This document shows, one piece after another, positions 17,849 through 26,134 of a stretch of DNA of 64,000 nucleotides (position 1 is its first letter; every line of letters starts with the position of its first letter). Under the pieces are notes generated by a model. It saw only the letters and a program-made list of their open reading frames with translations. It was not told the DNA's origin and did no database searches. The translations under genes and the position numbers were made by a program. The stretch covers positions 62,001-126,000 of the forward strand of contig NZ_SCNV01000009.1 of assembly GCF_005503145.1 (NCBI RefSeq). The letters are read 5' to 3'. The DNA is from Burkholderia sp. 4M9327F10 (GTDB lineage: Bacteria; Pseudomonadota; Gammaproteobacteria; Burkholderiales; Burkholderiaceae).

Positions 17849-18634
17849 TCACCCCTCGTCATTCTCGACACTACGCAGCTTTTGCTCGCGTGGTGAATAG
17901 CCCAGCCGCGAGCGAAAGAACGTCGAGAACGCGCTCGCCCCATACCCCAGCCTCGTGGCGACCTCAGACACTGAAGTGCCGTTATCGAGCGCGCAAAATG
18001 CCGCGGCGATCTGAACATTGCGGCGCCATCTGGCCGCACTGGTCCCGAGTTCATCCCTGAAGATTCTTGCGAGAGTCCGAACCGTGACCTCCAGCGCTGC
18101 TGCCGCCTTCTCCAGCTGGCCGTCCTTGTTGGGGTTGCGCAGCACCGCTTCGCAAACCCTGCACAGGCGGCTGTCATAAGCAGGCAACCTGACCACAAGC
18201 GCATCGGGGACTTCGGGCGCCGCGGCGATCGCCGCCGCTAGAGGGGCCGCAATGTCGTGATCCACCGGGGCAGCCTCCCCGCTTCCTTTGAGCCTGGTCA
18301 GCCTCGCGCAAAGCTCGGTGGAACTTCGCAGGACGGTAACTTCAGACGAAAGATTCGCACTCTGGCCATCCGTTGCAGCCACTTCGATCAGCTCGGCCTC
18401 CATCACCGGATAACCCAGGCAAACGACGCCGGGTGGCAACCAGATGCCCCATTGCCTGCTCAGACAGTACGCATGCCGGCCCACCCTCACCCACACACCG
18501 CCTTGTGAGACGTATATGAAGCGGCCACCGTGCCGGATCGCGCTATCCTGTTCCCCCAGGATGAGCAATACCGATCCGGTCCGTATCGAAAACGGTCGGG
18601 ACGCCGTCTCGTCAAAAGGTGCTGGAAATTGCAT
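17849..18634 (-). CDS. AraC-family transcriptional regulator
   Basis: 261 residues. The N-terminal half looks like a cupin-type sensor (FIYVSQGGVWVRVGRHAYCL, WGIWLPPGVVCLGYPV). The C-terminal half carries two AraC HTHs (LEKAAAALEVTVRTLARIFR, then SEVATRLGYGASAFSTFFR, ending GYSPREQKLR). The start at 18634 is the first Met of the domain. A small cupin gene ends 23 nt upstream in the same direction, so the two are likely cotranscribed; porin 2 downstream is a possible target. Confidence 0.92.
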   Translation of the reverse strand: MQFPAPFDETASRPFSIRTGSVLLILGEQDSAIRHGGRFIYVSQGGVWVRVGRHAYCLSRQWGIWLPPGVVCLGYPVMEAELIEVAATDGQSANLSSEVTVLRSSTELCARLTRLKGSGEAAPVDHDIAAPLAAAIAAAPEVPDALVVRLPAYDSRLCRVCEAVLRNPNKDGQLEKAAAALEVTVRTLARIFRDELGTSAARWRRNVQIAAAFCALDNGTSVSEVATRLGYGASAFSTFFRSRLGYSPREQKLRSVENDEG

Positions 18635-18657
18635 GTGGACTGATTTCCGTTGACCGA

Positions 18658-18999
18658 TCAGCCTTGAGGGAAAGGCATAGCCAGCAGGATTGCGGCACGG
18701 GTTTCGGTGCGGTTCTCCAGTTTGCGCCGCTCGCCAGGTGCAAGCCGGCATGAATCGTGCCGATTCAGCTCGGCTTCGCCTCCCTCCGTTACCACGGTCA
18801 CCACGCCCTCAAGCACAACGTAGTGCTTTTCCACCGGCGAAGCGTCCAACGACGTATGGCCACCGGGTTCGATGATCGAAACACCCATCCATAGGGCTTG
18901 TGCCGGACCTGCTTCGTGCCCCTGCAGCCGCAGGCATCGCATCATGAAATGGTTAGGCGGGAAATACTCGGGTGCTTCTGAGAATCGGGTCACATTCAC
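18658..18999 (-). CDS. Small cupin-fold protein
   Basis: 113 residues with one cupin barrel: GVSIIEPGGHTSLDASPVEK (motif 1 with His), HYVVLEGVVTVVTEGGEA, RLAPGERRKLENRTE (motif 2 region) and LLAMPFPQG. Small cupins of this size bind ligands or catalyse isomerase- or dioxygenase-type reactions; the substrate is unknown. It is the first gene of a two-gene unit with the AraC-type regulator. Confidence 0.85.
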   Translation of the reverse strand: MNVTRFSEAPEYFPPNHFMMRCLRLQGHEAGPAQALWMGVSIIEPGGHTSLDASPVEKHYVVLEGVVTVVTEGGEAELNRHDSCRLAPGERRKLENRTETRAAILLAMPFPQG

Positions 19000-19121
19000 G
19001 TTTCGTCTCCCTATCTTTGCGGCGCTCGACGCGCAGCATCCTCGTCATGGAGTTCCCCCTAACCGCTCGCCGGCTCCGTGAAGGGTGCGCAGTCGGGGGA
19101 AGCACATCGCAGCAAGGCAAC

Positions 19122-19173
19122 GGCAAAGTAATCGCAAAGCAATGGCAAAGCAATGGCAAAGCAATGGCAAAGC
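19122..19173. repeat. Tandem repeat, 11-bp unit
   Basis: About 4.7 copies of GGCAAAGCAAT, the first two with single changes (GGCAAAGTAAT, CGCAAAGCAAT). It lies in the 600-bp gap between the cupin gene and the oxidoreductase gene, about 13 bp before a LacI-type palindrome. It may be a binding array, since 11 bp is close to one helical turn, or simple slippage. Confidence 0.65.
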
Positions 19174-19185
19174 GCTTGCACATTT

Positions 19186-19203
19186 TATGCAATCGATTGC
19201 TCT
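19186..19203. promoter_or_regulatory. LacI-type operator candidate 3
   Basis: TATGCAATCGATTGCTCT contains the perfect 12-bp palindrome GCAATCGATTGC (19189-19200). It shares the TATGCA...TGC layout with the sites at 14902 and 15110. It lies in the 600-bp gap (19000-19600) that otherwise holds only the 11-bp repeats and site 4. Confidence 0.5.
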
Positions 19204-19298
19204 ATTCTACCAACTTACTCAGCCCAACTTCCCATCAGCAGGATCGATATCCTGCTTAATTCATTCTTGCCTGTGCGAAAACAGATTTGGCATGTATC

Positions 19299-19314
19299 TT
19301 GCAATCGGTTGCAC
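19299..19314. promoter_or_regulatory. LacI-type operator candidate 4
   Basis: TTGCAATCGGTTGCAC, with core GCAATCGGTTGC (19301-19312), is one base from a perfect palindrome. It lies about 112 bp from site 3 and about 290 bp before the oxidoreductase start at 19601. Confidence 0.45.
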
Positions 19315-19600
19315 GGCGCAGCCTCTGGTCAATGGGCAAGATCGATACGCGCGGCAAAACCCTCCGTTCAGTTTAAGGGCCCTCGCACATCGGTTAAATG
19401 AGCTACGCCTGAACTGACCGTTTCAGGATTGGCAACGAACCTCACGCGTCCGAGACTGCCATAGCGATCGCAGTCGTTCATACGGATTGACCCATTCTGT
19501 CCATAACTCGAAAGCGGCTGTCTGAATGGCGGGACCGCATGACCCTACACTGCCCTCGGTAGATGCAGTAGCAACCCATCGAAAATCAGGAGCAGACAAG

Positions 19601-20560
19601 ATGAAAGCCTTGCAATTCAAATCCTTTGGCAGCCCCGACGTTCTCGAATACGTCGACGTGCCGACGCCGGAGTGCGACAGCGGGAGCGCGGTGGTACAGG
19701 TTCGCAGCGCGTCTGTGAACCCCAGCGACGTCAAGAACGTCTCGGGTCATTTCGACCACACGGTCCCCCCGCGCATCCCGGGACGCGATTTCAGCGGTGT
19801 AGTCATCGACGGTCCGTCCGAGTGGGTGGGCAAGGATGTCTGGGGTACCGGCGGTGACATCGGCTTCACACGCGATGGCAGTCACGCCGAATTCATCAAG
19901 GTGCCCATCGCCGCGCTTGCGCGCAAGCCCAGCACGCTCTCGCACGAAGAAGCCTCTGCTATCGGTGTGAATTTCGTCGTGGCGTGGCTCGGCACGGTGA
20001 CGTATGCGCAGCTTGCTGAAGGCGAGACAATCGCCGTCATCGGCGCGGGCGGCGGCGTTGGCGGCGCCGTGACGCAGATCGCCAAGGCACGCGGATGCCG
20101 GGTGATCGGAATCGACCGCGCGGCACCGGCCGAGGGTTCTCCGGCAGCGGCGCTCATCGATGCCTACGTGCCCTTTGATGACGATACAATCGCCCGTGTG
20201 CGCGATTTGACCGGTGGCGTCGATGTCGTCTATGACTCCGTGGGCGGCATCGCATTCGAGACCGCGCTGCAGCTCGTCAAGCGTCGCGGCCGCGTCGTGG
20301 AGATCAGCGCAACGGGCAAGCGCCGTGTGGACTTCGACCTGATCGACTTCTATCACAACGAGACGCAGTTGATCGGCGCCGATAGCGCCAAACTCGGCGT
20401 GGCCGAGTCGGCACCGCTCATGAGCGCGCTGGTCGAAGGCTTCGAGAACGGCAAGCTGCGTGCGCCGATCATCGCGCATCGCTTCGATCTGGCTCACGGC
20501 CAGGATGCATACCGCGCGGTCGCCGCAGGCACTGCCGGTCGCGTGGTCATCAATATGTAA
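19601..20560 (+). CDS. NADPH:quinone oxidoreductase-like MDR enzyme
   Basis: 319 residues, start MKALQFKSFGSPDVLEYVDV. It is a medium-chain dehydrogenase of the zinc-free quinone-reductase branch. GroES-like N-terminal part: SVNPSDVKNVSGHFDHTVPP and PGRDFSGVV. NADP-binding AVIGAGGGVGGAVTQIAKA near the middle, and DVVYDSVGGIAFETALQL. Such enzymes reduce quinones or enones. GGAGCAGACAAG precedes the ATG at a good distance. It is followed by two hairpins (20580-20657) that should end transcription. Confidence 0.9.
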   Translation: MKALQFKSFGSPDVLEYVDVPTPECDSGSAVVQVRSASVNPSDVKNVSGHFDHTVPPRIPGRDFSGVVIDGPSEWVGKDVWGTGGDIGFTRDGSHAEFIKVPIAALARKPSTLSHEEASAIGVNFVVAWLGTVTYAQLAEGETIAVIGAGGGVGGAVTQIAKARGCRVIGIDRAAPAEGSPAAALIDAYVPFDDDTIARVRDLTGGVDVVYDSVGGIAFETALQLVKRRGRVVEISATGKRRVDFDLIDFYHNETQLIGADSAKLGVAESAPLMSALVEGFENGKLRAPIIAHRFDLAHGQDAYRAVAAGTAGRVVINM

Positions 20561-20579
20561 TCAGACGTAGAACGCATGG

Positions 20580-20657
20580 CAGGGGCGAGACATTCCAACA
20601 CTCGCCCCTGGACCCGCAAAAAGCCGGACGAGATGGTCAGTCTCGTCCGGCTTTTTT
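20580..20657. terminator. Two adjacent hairpins, the second bidirectional
   Basis: The first hairpin pairs CAGGGGCGAG-type arm 20580-20589 with 20601-20610 (10 bp). The second pairs AAAAAGCCGGACGAGA (20618-20633) with TCTCGTCCGGCTTTTTT (20641-20657) around a 7-nt loop. The A and T tracts on its two sides make it a good intrinsic terminator on both strands. It separates the convergent oxidoreductase and malic enzyme genes. Confidence 0.85.
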
Positions 20658-20679
20658 CATGGAACAAAAGCGGACCGCC

Positions 20680-22980
20680 TCAGGAAGAACGCCCCACACC
20701 GGCGACCAGAACTGCCGTGAGATTGACGATTCGCCGCACCGTTGCCGTCTCGCTCACGACGTGTACGGGCCTGGCCGCACCGAGCAACATGGGACCAATG
20801 CCCACATTCCCACCCGCCGCCGTCTTCAGCAGATTGTATGAAATGTTTGCCGCATCGATATTTGGCATCACGAGCAGATTGGCTTCACCGACCAGCGTGG
20901 AATCAGGCAGCAGTTCCTTGCGCAGTTCCGGGTCCAGTGCGAGATCGCCGTGCATCTCTCCGTCCACCTGCAGCTCCGGCGCACGCACCTTCAGAATCTC
21001 GAGCAGATCGCGCATCTTTTGCGCTGAGGGTGCCAAGCTCGAGCCGAAGTTGGAGTGCGAGCACAGCGCCACTTTCGGCTCGATGCCAAAACGGCGCACC
21101 TCCTCAGCGGCCATGATGGTGATTTCGGCGAGCTGTTCAGGCGTGGGGTCGATATTGACGTGTGTATCCACAAGGAAAATCTGCCGGCCCGGCAAGACGA
21201 GCCCGTTCATCGTGGCATAGACGCTGCAACCTTCCCGCTTGCCGATCACCTGGTCGATAAAGTGCAGGTGGCGATGCGTTGTGCTGATCGTCCCGCAAAT
21301 CATGCCGTCCGCCTCGCCTTTCTTCACCAGCATCGATCCAATCAAGGTGGTGCGGCGGCGCATCTCGAGCTTCGCCATCTGGGGCGAGATGCCTTTGCGC
21401 GCCATCGTCTTCGCGTAGGTTTGCCAGAAATCCCGATAGCGTTCGTCGCGATCCGTGTTGACCACCGTATAGTCCTGCCCCGCAACGAGACGCAGACCAT
21501 AGCGCGCGATGCGTTGTTCAATCACGGCGGGACGTCCCACCAGGATCGGCGTTGCAAGCTTTTCGTCGACCACGATCTGGACGGCGCGCAGAATGCGCTC
21601 CTCTTCGCCCTCAGCGAAAACGATCCGCTTGTTTTCCGGCGCGACGCTGTGGGCGAGCTGAAAGATCGGCTTCATGGCCGCGCCGCTGTGGTAGACGAAC
21701 TGCTGCAGATGCTGCTCGTACGCCACCATGTCCTCGATCGGGCGCGTGGCGACGCCGGACTGCATCGCCGCACGTGCGACGGCCGGTGCGATCCTGACAA
21801 TCATGCGCGGATCGAACGGCTTGGGAATCAGATATTGCGGGCCGAAGGAAAGATCGCGAATCCCATACGCGGCGGCGACCACGTCGCTCTGCTCCTGACG
21901 CGCCAGTTCCGCGATCGCGTTGACTGCCGCGATCTCCATCTCCTTCGTGATACTCGTTGCACCCACATCGAGTGCGCCGCGAAACAGGAATGGGAACACC
22001 AGCACATTGTTCACCTGGTTCGGGTAGTCGGTACGGCCGGTGGCAAGCACCGCGTCCGGACGCACTTCGAGCGCCAGTTCCGGGAGGATTTCCGGCGTCG
22101 GATTGGCAAGCGCAAGGATCAGCGGCTTGTCGCCCATCCGTTTGACCATGTCCTGTTTCAGGACTCCGCCCGCCGACAACCCGAGGAAAACGTCCGCACC
22201 TTCGATGACGTCTCCCAGCGTTCGCGCCTGCGTCTCGCGCGCAAAGCGCTCCTTGTCCGGGTCCATCAGTTCGGAGCGGCCCTTGTAGACCACGCCGGCC
22301 AGGTCGGTCACAAAGATATGGTCGAGCCGCATGCCAAAATCAACCAGCAGATTCAGACACGCGAGCGCCGCCGCCCCCGCGCCCGACACGACCATCTTCA
22401 CTTCGTCGATTTTTTTGCCGACAACCTTCAGACCGTTGATCATCGCGGCAGCCACCACAATGGCTGTGCCATGCTGATCGTCGTGAAAAACCGGAATCTT
22501 CATCCGTCTGCGGCACTCACGCTCGACGATAAAGCAATCAGGCGCCTTGATGTCCTCGAGAATCAGACCACCGAATGTCGGTTCAAGGGCGGCAATCACG
22601 TTGGCGAGTTTGTGCGGGTCGGATTCGTCCAGCTCGATATCGAACACGTCGATACCCGCAAATTTCTTAAGAAGCACCGCCTTGCCTTCCATCACGGGCT
22701 TCGATGCGAGCGGCCCGATATTGCCGAGCCCCAGTACCGCGCTTCCGTTCGACACCACCCCCACGAGGTTGCCTCGCGCCGTAAAACGCGCCGCATTCAG
22801 CGGATTTTCTACAATCTCCTCGCATGCGAACGCGACGCCCGGTGAATATGCCAGCGACAGATCACGCTGGTTGATCAGTTGCTTGGTGGGTGTAATCGCG
22901 ATCTTCCCCGGCGTGGGGAACTCATGATATTCAAGTGCCGCCTCGCGCAACTTCTGCGCCCTTTCTTCACTGCTCCCCAT
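20680..22980 (-). CDS. maeB: NADP-dependent malic enzyme with C-terminal phosphotransacetylase-like domain
   Basis: 766 residues, as in E. coli-type MaeB. The N-terminal malic domain includes LSLAYSPGVAFACEEI, FHDDQHGTAIVVAAAMING and the NAD(P)-fold VSGAGAAALACLNLLV. The C-terminal half from about 430 (IVFAEGEEERILRAVQI, PTPEQLAEITIMAAEE, LVMPNIDAANISYNLLK) is the phosphate acetyl/butyryltransferase-like regulatory domain. It decarboxylates malate to pyruvate and makes NADPH. A strong GGAGGGG lies just before the ATG. It would feed pyruvate from C4 acids made by the catabolic genes or brought in by the DctA-type carrier. Confidence 0.96.
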   Translation of the reverse strand: MGSSEERAQKLREAALEYHEFPTPGKIAITPTKQLINQRDLSLAYSPGVAFACEEIVENPLNAARFTARGNLVGVVSNGSAVLGLGNIGPLASKPVMEGKAVLLKKFAGIDVFDIELDESDPHKLANVIAALEPTFGGLILEDIKAPDCFIVERECRRRMKIPVFHDDQHGTAIVVAAAMINGLKVVGKKIDEVKMVVSGAGAAALACLNLLVDFGMRLDHIFVTDLAGVVYKGRSELMDPDKERFARETQARTLGDVIEGADVFLGLSAGGVLKQDMVKRMGDKPLILALANPTPEILPELALEVRPDAVLATGRTDYPNQVNNVLVFPFLFRGALDVGATSITKEMEIAAVNAIAELARQEQSDVVAAAYGIRDLSFGPQYLIPKPFDPRMIVRIAPAVARAAMQSGVATRPIEDMVAYEQHLQQFVYHSGAAMKPIFQLAHSVAPENKRIVFAEGEEERILRAVQIVVDEKLATPILVGRPAVIEQRIARYGLRLVAGQDYTVVNTDRDERYRDFWQTYAKTMARKGISPQMAKLEMRRRTTLIGSMLVKKGEADGMICGTISTTHRHLHFIDQVIGKREGCSVYATMNGLVLPGRQIFLVDTHVNIDPTPEQLAEITIMAAEEVRRFGIEPKVALCSHSNFGSSLAPSAQKMRDLLEILKVRAPELQVDGEMHGDLALDPELRKELLPDSTLVGEANLLVMPNIDAANISYNLLKTAAGGNVGIGPMLLGAARPVHVVSETATVRRIVNLTAVLVAGVGRSS

Positions 22981-23011
22981 GACCCCTCCAATGTCGTTCT
23001 GGCTGACAGTT

Positions 23012-23551
23012 CTAAAAACGCATCACTACCGGCTTGGAGAAGATGTACCGCTCTCCGAGCGCCACGTAACGTTCCGCGGAGATCACAATGCCCGCGCTCT
23101 CCTGCTCCGTGAGATTGCGCAGCAAACGGGCGGGATTGCCCGCCCATAGCTCGCCGGCTCCCACGACCTTGCCGGGGGTAAGAACCGCACCCGCGGCCAG
23201 CATGCCGCCGGTACGCACAATCGCACCGTCGAGAACCCTTGCGCCGAACCCGACAAAGCCCCGATCTTCAATCGTGCAGGCGTGAAGGATGGCGCCATGG
23301 CCGACCGTCACCTGACTGCCCACGAGGGTCGGCAAGCCGTTGGTGGTGCCGTGCAGGATGCTGCCGTCCTGAATGTTTGTTCTCGGGCCGATCACAATGC
23401 GCTGAACGTCCCCCCTCAACACACAGTTGAACCAGATCGACGCCCTCTCGCCAATCTGCACGTCGCCGATAATGGATGTGCCTTGCGCGACGAAAACCGA
23501 CTTGTGTACTGACGGCGTGCCGAACTGTTTCGGGTCCTGTTGCTCGCTCAT
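23012..23551 (-). CDS. Gamma-carbonic anhydrase-like left-handed beta-helix protein
   Basis: 179 residues of hexapeptide repeats (IIGDVQIGERASIWFNCVLR, then VIGPRTNIQDGSILHG). The three metal His of the gamma-CA fold are present: H67, H85 and H90 (GHGAILHAC). The family includes carbonic anhydrases and CaiE/PaaY-like proteins that accompany CoA-dependent catabolism. The start overlaps the preceding stop by 4 nt, so it is translationally coupled to the keto acid cleavage enzyme. A PaaY-like housekeeping role in this operon is an inference. Confidence 0.9.
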   Translation of the reverse strand: MSEQQDPKQFGTPSVHKSVFVAQGTSIIGDVQIGERASIWFNCVLRGDVQRIVIGPRTNIQDGSILHGTTNGLPTLVGSQVTVGHGAILHACTIEDRGFVGFGARVLDGAIVRTGGMLAAGAVLTPGKVVGAGELWAGNPARLLRNLTEQESAGIVISAERYVALGERYIFSKPVVMRF

Positions 23552-24429
23552 TTTTTCAGCCCCAGTTGTTCACGCGCCTCGGCAGCGGTCGCAATCTCGC
23601 CACCGAGCGAAAGGACAATCTCGCGCGCCCGCGCCACGAGTACGGCGTTGCTTTCGGCAAGCACTCCCTTGGAAAGATAGATGTTGTCTTCCAGACCGAC
23701 CCGCACATGCCCACCCGCCAGCCATGCCTGCGCAACGATCGGAAACTCCGCGCGGCCAATCCCGAATGCGGACCATGCGGCGCCATCGGGAAGAAAATCG
23801 CGTGCGTACAGCAGCGTTTCCGGTGTCGCCGCAAAGCCGTACTTGACGCCGAGGACGAACGTCCACAGACCGGGGCCGTCCAGCACCCCTTCCTTGATCA
23901 GATCCAGCGCCAGATGCAGATCGCCGGAATCGAAGATTTCCAGCTCCGGCTTCACCCCCGCTTCGCGGATCACGTGAGCCATCCGGCGCACGTTCTTCGG
24001 CGTGTTGATGACCACATCAGCACCTGAATTCATTGTGTTCAGGTCGAGGCTGCAGATATCCGGGCGTAGCGCTGCGATATGTTCGACGCGTTTTTCCGGT
24101 GGCAACAATGTCGTGCCCGGCGCCGCGATCTTTGGGTCCTCGTCCGATGGGATGAAGCGCCCGCCTGGGCCTGTGGTCAGATTAATCACGAGCTCACTAT
24201 TCACCTCGCGAATCAGCCTGATCACTTCGCGATACAGTTCGAGTTTCATGGACGGCCGCCCCGTCTCGGGGTCACGCACATGAATGTGCGCCACGGCCGC
24301 GCCTGCCTGAGCCGCTTCCAGCGCAGCAGTGGCAATCTGCTGTGGCGTGATGGGCAAGCCCGGGTGTTGCTCCGGCTTCGTCAGATTCCCCGTCACCGCG
24401 CAGGTGATGATAGTCTTGCGTGCATGCAT
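23548..24429 (-). CDS. Beta-keto acid cleavage enzyme (BKACE, DUF849 family)
   Basis: 293 residues. Zn-site motif AHIHVRDPETGRPSM (H48, H50) and a further ligand region GGHVRVGLEDNIYLSKG. LDLNTMNSG and the substrate loop are typical of 3-keto-5-aminohexanoate cleavage protein relatives. The family condenses a beta-keto acid with acetyl-CoA to give acetoacetate and a new acyl-CoA. Between an SDR and a gamma-CA gene it could process a keto acid derived from ring cleavage, such as 3-oxoadipate or a relative; that is an inference from context only. Confidence 0.93.
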   Translation of the reverse strand: MHARKTIITCAVTGNLTKPEQHPGLPITPQQIATAALEAAQAGAAVAHIHVRDPETGRPSMKLELYREVIRLIREVNSELVINLTTGPGGRFIPSDEDPKIAAPGTTLLPPEKRVEHIAALRPDICSLDLNTMNSGADVVINTPKNVRRMAHVIREAGVKPELEIFDSGDLHLALDLIKEGVLDGPGLWTFVLGVKYGFAATPETLLYARDFLPDGAAWSAFGIGRAEFPIVAQAWLAGGHVRVGLEDNIYLSKGVLAESNAVLVARAREIVLSLGGEIATAAEAREQLGLKK

Positions 24430-24446
24430 GATGAGCCTCGATCAGA

Positions 24447-25196
24447 TCAGCCAAGCCGCCGGCCGCCATCGACAACGATGTTCACGCCGGTGCTGAATTT
24501 CAGGTGAGTCGCGCATGCCGCGATGGCATCCGCGATGTCGTCGGGCGTACCAATACGCCCGAGTGGAGTGGAGGCCGCAACCTTGTCGTTGAAATCCGCG
24601 CCGCGGCCGGGCACGAAGCTCGTGTCGACCACGCCCGGCGACACGTTCAACACGCGGATGCGCGGAGCCAGCGCGCGGCCCAGCGACATGGCCATCACGT
24701 CGAGCCCGGCCTTGACGGCGCAGTACGCGATATTGCTGCCAACGCCGGTGGTGCCGGCGATTGAGGAAACGTTCACCACCAGGCCGTCGCCCGATTCGTC
24801 GAGCAACGCGCGGAACTCCCGGATCGCGGCAAACTGAGCGCGCCAGTTGACCTTCATGATCTCGTCGATCAACTCGTCGGTCAGTGCATCGAGGTCGGCG
24901 TGCTTGACCGGCTTCGTGAAACCCGCCGTGTTCACCAGAATGTCGACGCGTCCGAATGCAGCCTTGATTTCATTGGCCAGCGTGGAGAGCGAGTGGCTAT
25001 CCGTGATCGTCACCAGCTTCGCGAGGTGTCCGTGACCGGGTAGAGAATCGACTACGTGCTGCGCTTTCTGGAGATCCGATTGGCCGCAGACCACAATGGT
25101 CGCGCCCTCAGCGGCGAGACGCTTCGCCGTTGCAACGCCAATGCCACCGGTGCCGCCGAGAATGAGCGCAACCTTACCTTGAAGAATGTTCGACAC
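24447..25196 (-). CDS. Short-chain dehydrogenase/reductase (SDR)
   Basis: 249 residues, classical SDR. Cofactor motif VALILGGTGGIGVATAKRL, NTAGF in the NNAG position, catalytic Ser in NVSSIAGTTGVG and the YxxxK pair in YCAVK. The C-terminal RVLNVSPGVVDTSFVPG closes the fold. It probably reduces or oxidises a keto/hydroxy intermediate. It sits 17 nt before the BKACE gene and 11 nt after the dioxygenase gene. Confidence 0.93.
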   Translation of the reverse strand: MSNILQGKVALILGGTGGIGVATAKRLAAEGATIVVCGQSDLQKAQHVVDSLPGHGHLAKLVTITDSHSLSTLANEIKAAFGRVDILVNTAGFTKPVKHADLDALTDELIDEIMKVNWRAQFAAIREFRALLDESGDGLVVNVSSIAGTTGVGSNIAYCAVKAGLDVMAMSLGRALAPRIRVLNVSPGVVDTSFVPGRGADFNDKVAASTPLGRIGTPDDIADAIAACATHLKFSTGVNIVVDGGRRLG

Positions 25197-25207
25197 GCTC
25201 TTCCTCC

Positions 25208-26122
25208 TTATTTGATGGGCGGCGTCGGATACGTCGGCGTACCCTCTGCCACGACGAATTCATATTCGAGCGTGTAGTACTCTCCGCTCACGTCGGATAC
25301 CGGCGCCTTGCCATCTTCGTGTGCCGCGAACTTTCCAACCAGCGCGCGATTCACCCCGAACACGACGTCCGAGCCGAGATATTCGGAGTCGTCGGCAAAG
25401 ACCTGACTGATCAGCGTGTCGTACCCCTCTGCGATCACGACAAAATGGATGTGCGCGGGACGATACGGATGGCGATGCTGATGTTCGAGGAGCCGGCCCA
25501 CCGGACCATGTGTGGGGACCGGATAACCCGCCGGCCGCACCGAACGGAAACGGAAGTAGCCGTCGGCGTCCGTGTGGAATCTGCCGCGCAGATTCATGTC
25601 GGGCTGATCGGGATCCTGGTTCTCATAGAGCCCGACGGGCGATGCCTGCCACACATCGACCATCGCGCCTTTCACGGGTTTTCCAGCCGTATCGACCACG
25701 CGGCACTTCACAAACAGCGGCGCGCCAGGCGACCCTTCGTCGACGATGGTTGCGCCGTCGGCATACTCCGGAGAATTGCCGCGATAGAACGGCCCCAGCA
25801 GCGCACCCGGGGTGCGGTTGGAGCGATCGACCGTATTGAGCAGCGTCACCAGCGTCGAGAAACCCAGCACGTCTGCACAGAGCACGACCTCGTTATGATC
25901 GTCTACCGTGGCCTGTCCGATGGCCTTGACGAACTCGAGACCCTTCTCGAACTCCTGATCCGTCAACTGGACTTCCCGAAAAAATGCGTGTGCGTGCCGC
26001 ACGACCGCATCGACAATCTGCTTCAGACGCGGATTGTCCGTCCGCTTCATTGCCGCCAGTACAACCTCGGTGATCGCGTCTGGATCGTCGACGATACTGT
26101 CGAGGTGCGATAAATCCGTCAT
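25208..26122 (-). CDS. Intradiol ring-cleavage dioxygenase (second copy, hydroxyquinol/catechol type)
   Basis: 304 residues. Iron ligands Y166 (SPVGLYENQD), Y200 (GYPVPTHGPVGR) and H224/H226 (RPAHIHF). It has the helical N-terminal dimer domain and the segment DMNLRGRFHTDADGYF seen in a branch often called hydroxyquinol 1,2-dioxygenase. It differs strongly from the enzyme at 9366-10250, so it is not a recent duplicate. The start at 26122 is favoured by GGAG 6 nt before it; an ATG 12 nt further upstream overlaps that site. First gene of a leftward operon with the SDR, BKACE and gamma-CA genes. Confidence 0.92.
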   Translation of the reverse strand: MTDLSHLDSIVDDPDAITEVVLAAMKRTDNPRLKQIVDAVVRHAHAFFREVQLTDQEFEKGLEFVKAIGQATVDDHNEVVLCADVLGFSTLVTLLNTVDRSNRTPGALLGPFYRGNSPEYADGATIVDEGSPGAPLFVKCRVVDTAGKPVKGAMVDVWQASPVGLYENQDPDQPDMNLRGRFHTDADGYFRFRSVRPAGYPVPTHGPVGRLLEHQHRHPYRPAHIHFVVIAEGYDTLISQVFADDSEYLGSDVVFGVNRALVGKFAAHEDGKAPVSDVSGEYYTLEYEFVVAEGTPTYPTPPIK

Positions 26123-26134
26123 GTGAGTCTCCAT

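Noticed and set aside
19423..19734. 103-codon minus-strand frame over the oxidoreductase promoter
   Set aside because: Overlaps the start of a clear MDR gene, has no ribosome-binding site and no family sequence.
21055..22845. Long open frame (596 codons) on the plus strand
   Set aside because: Antisense shadow of maeB; no domain features of its own.
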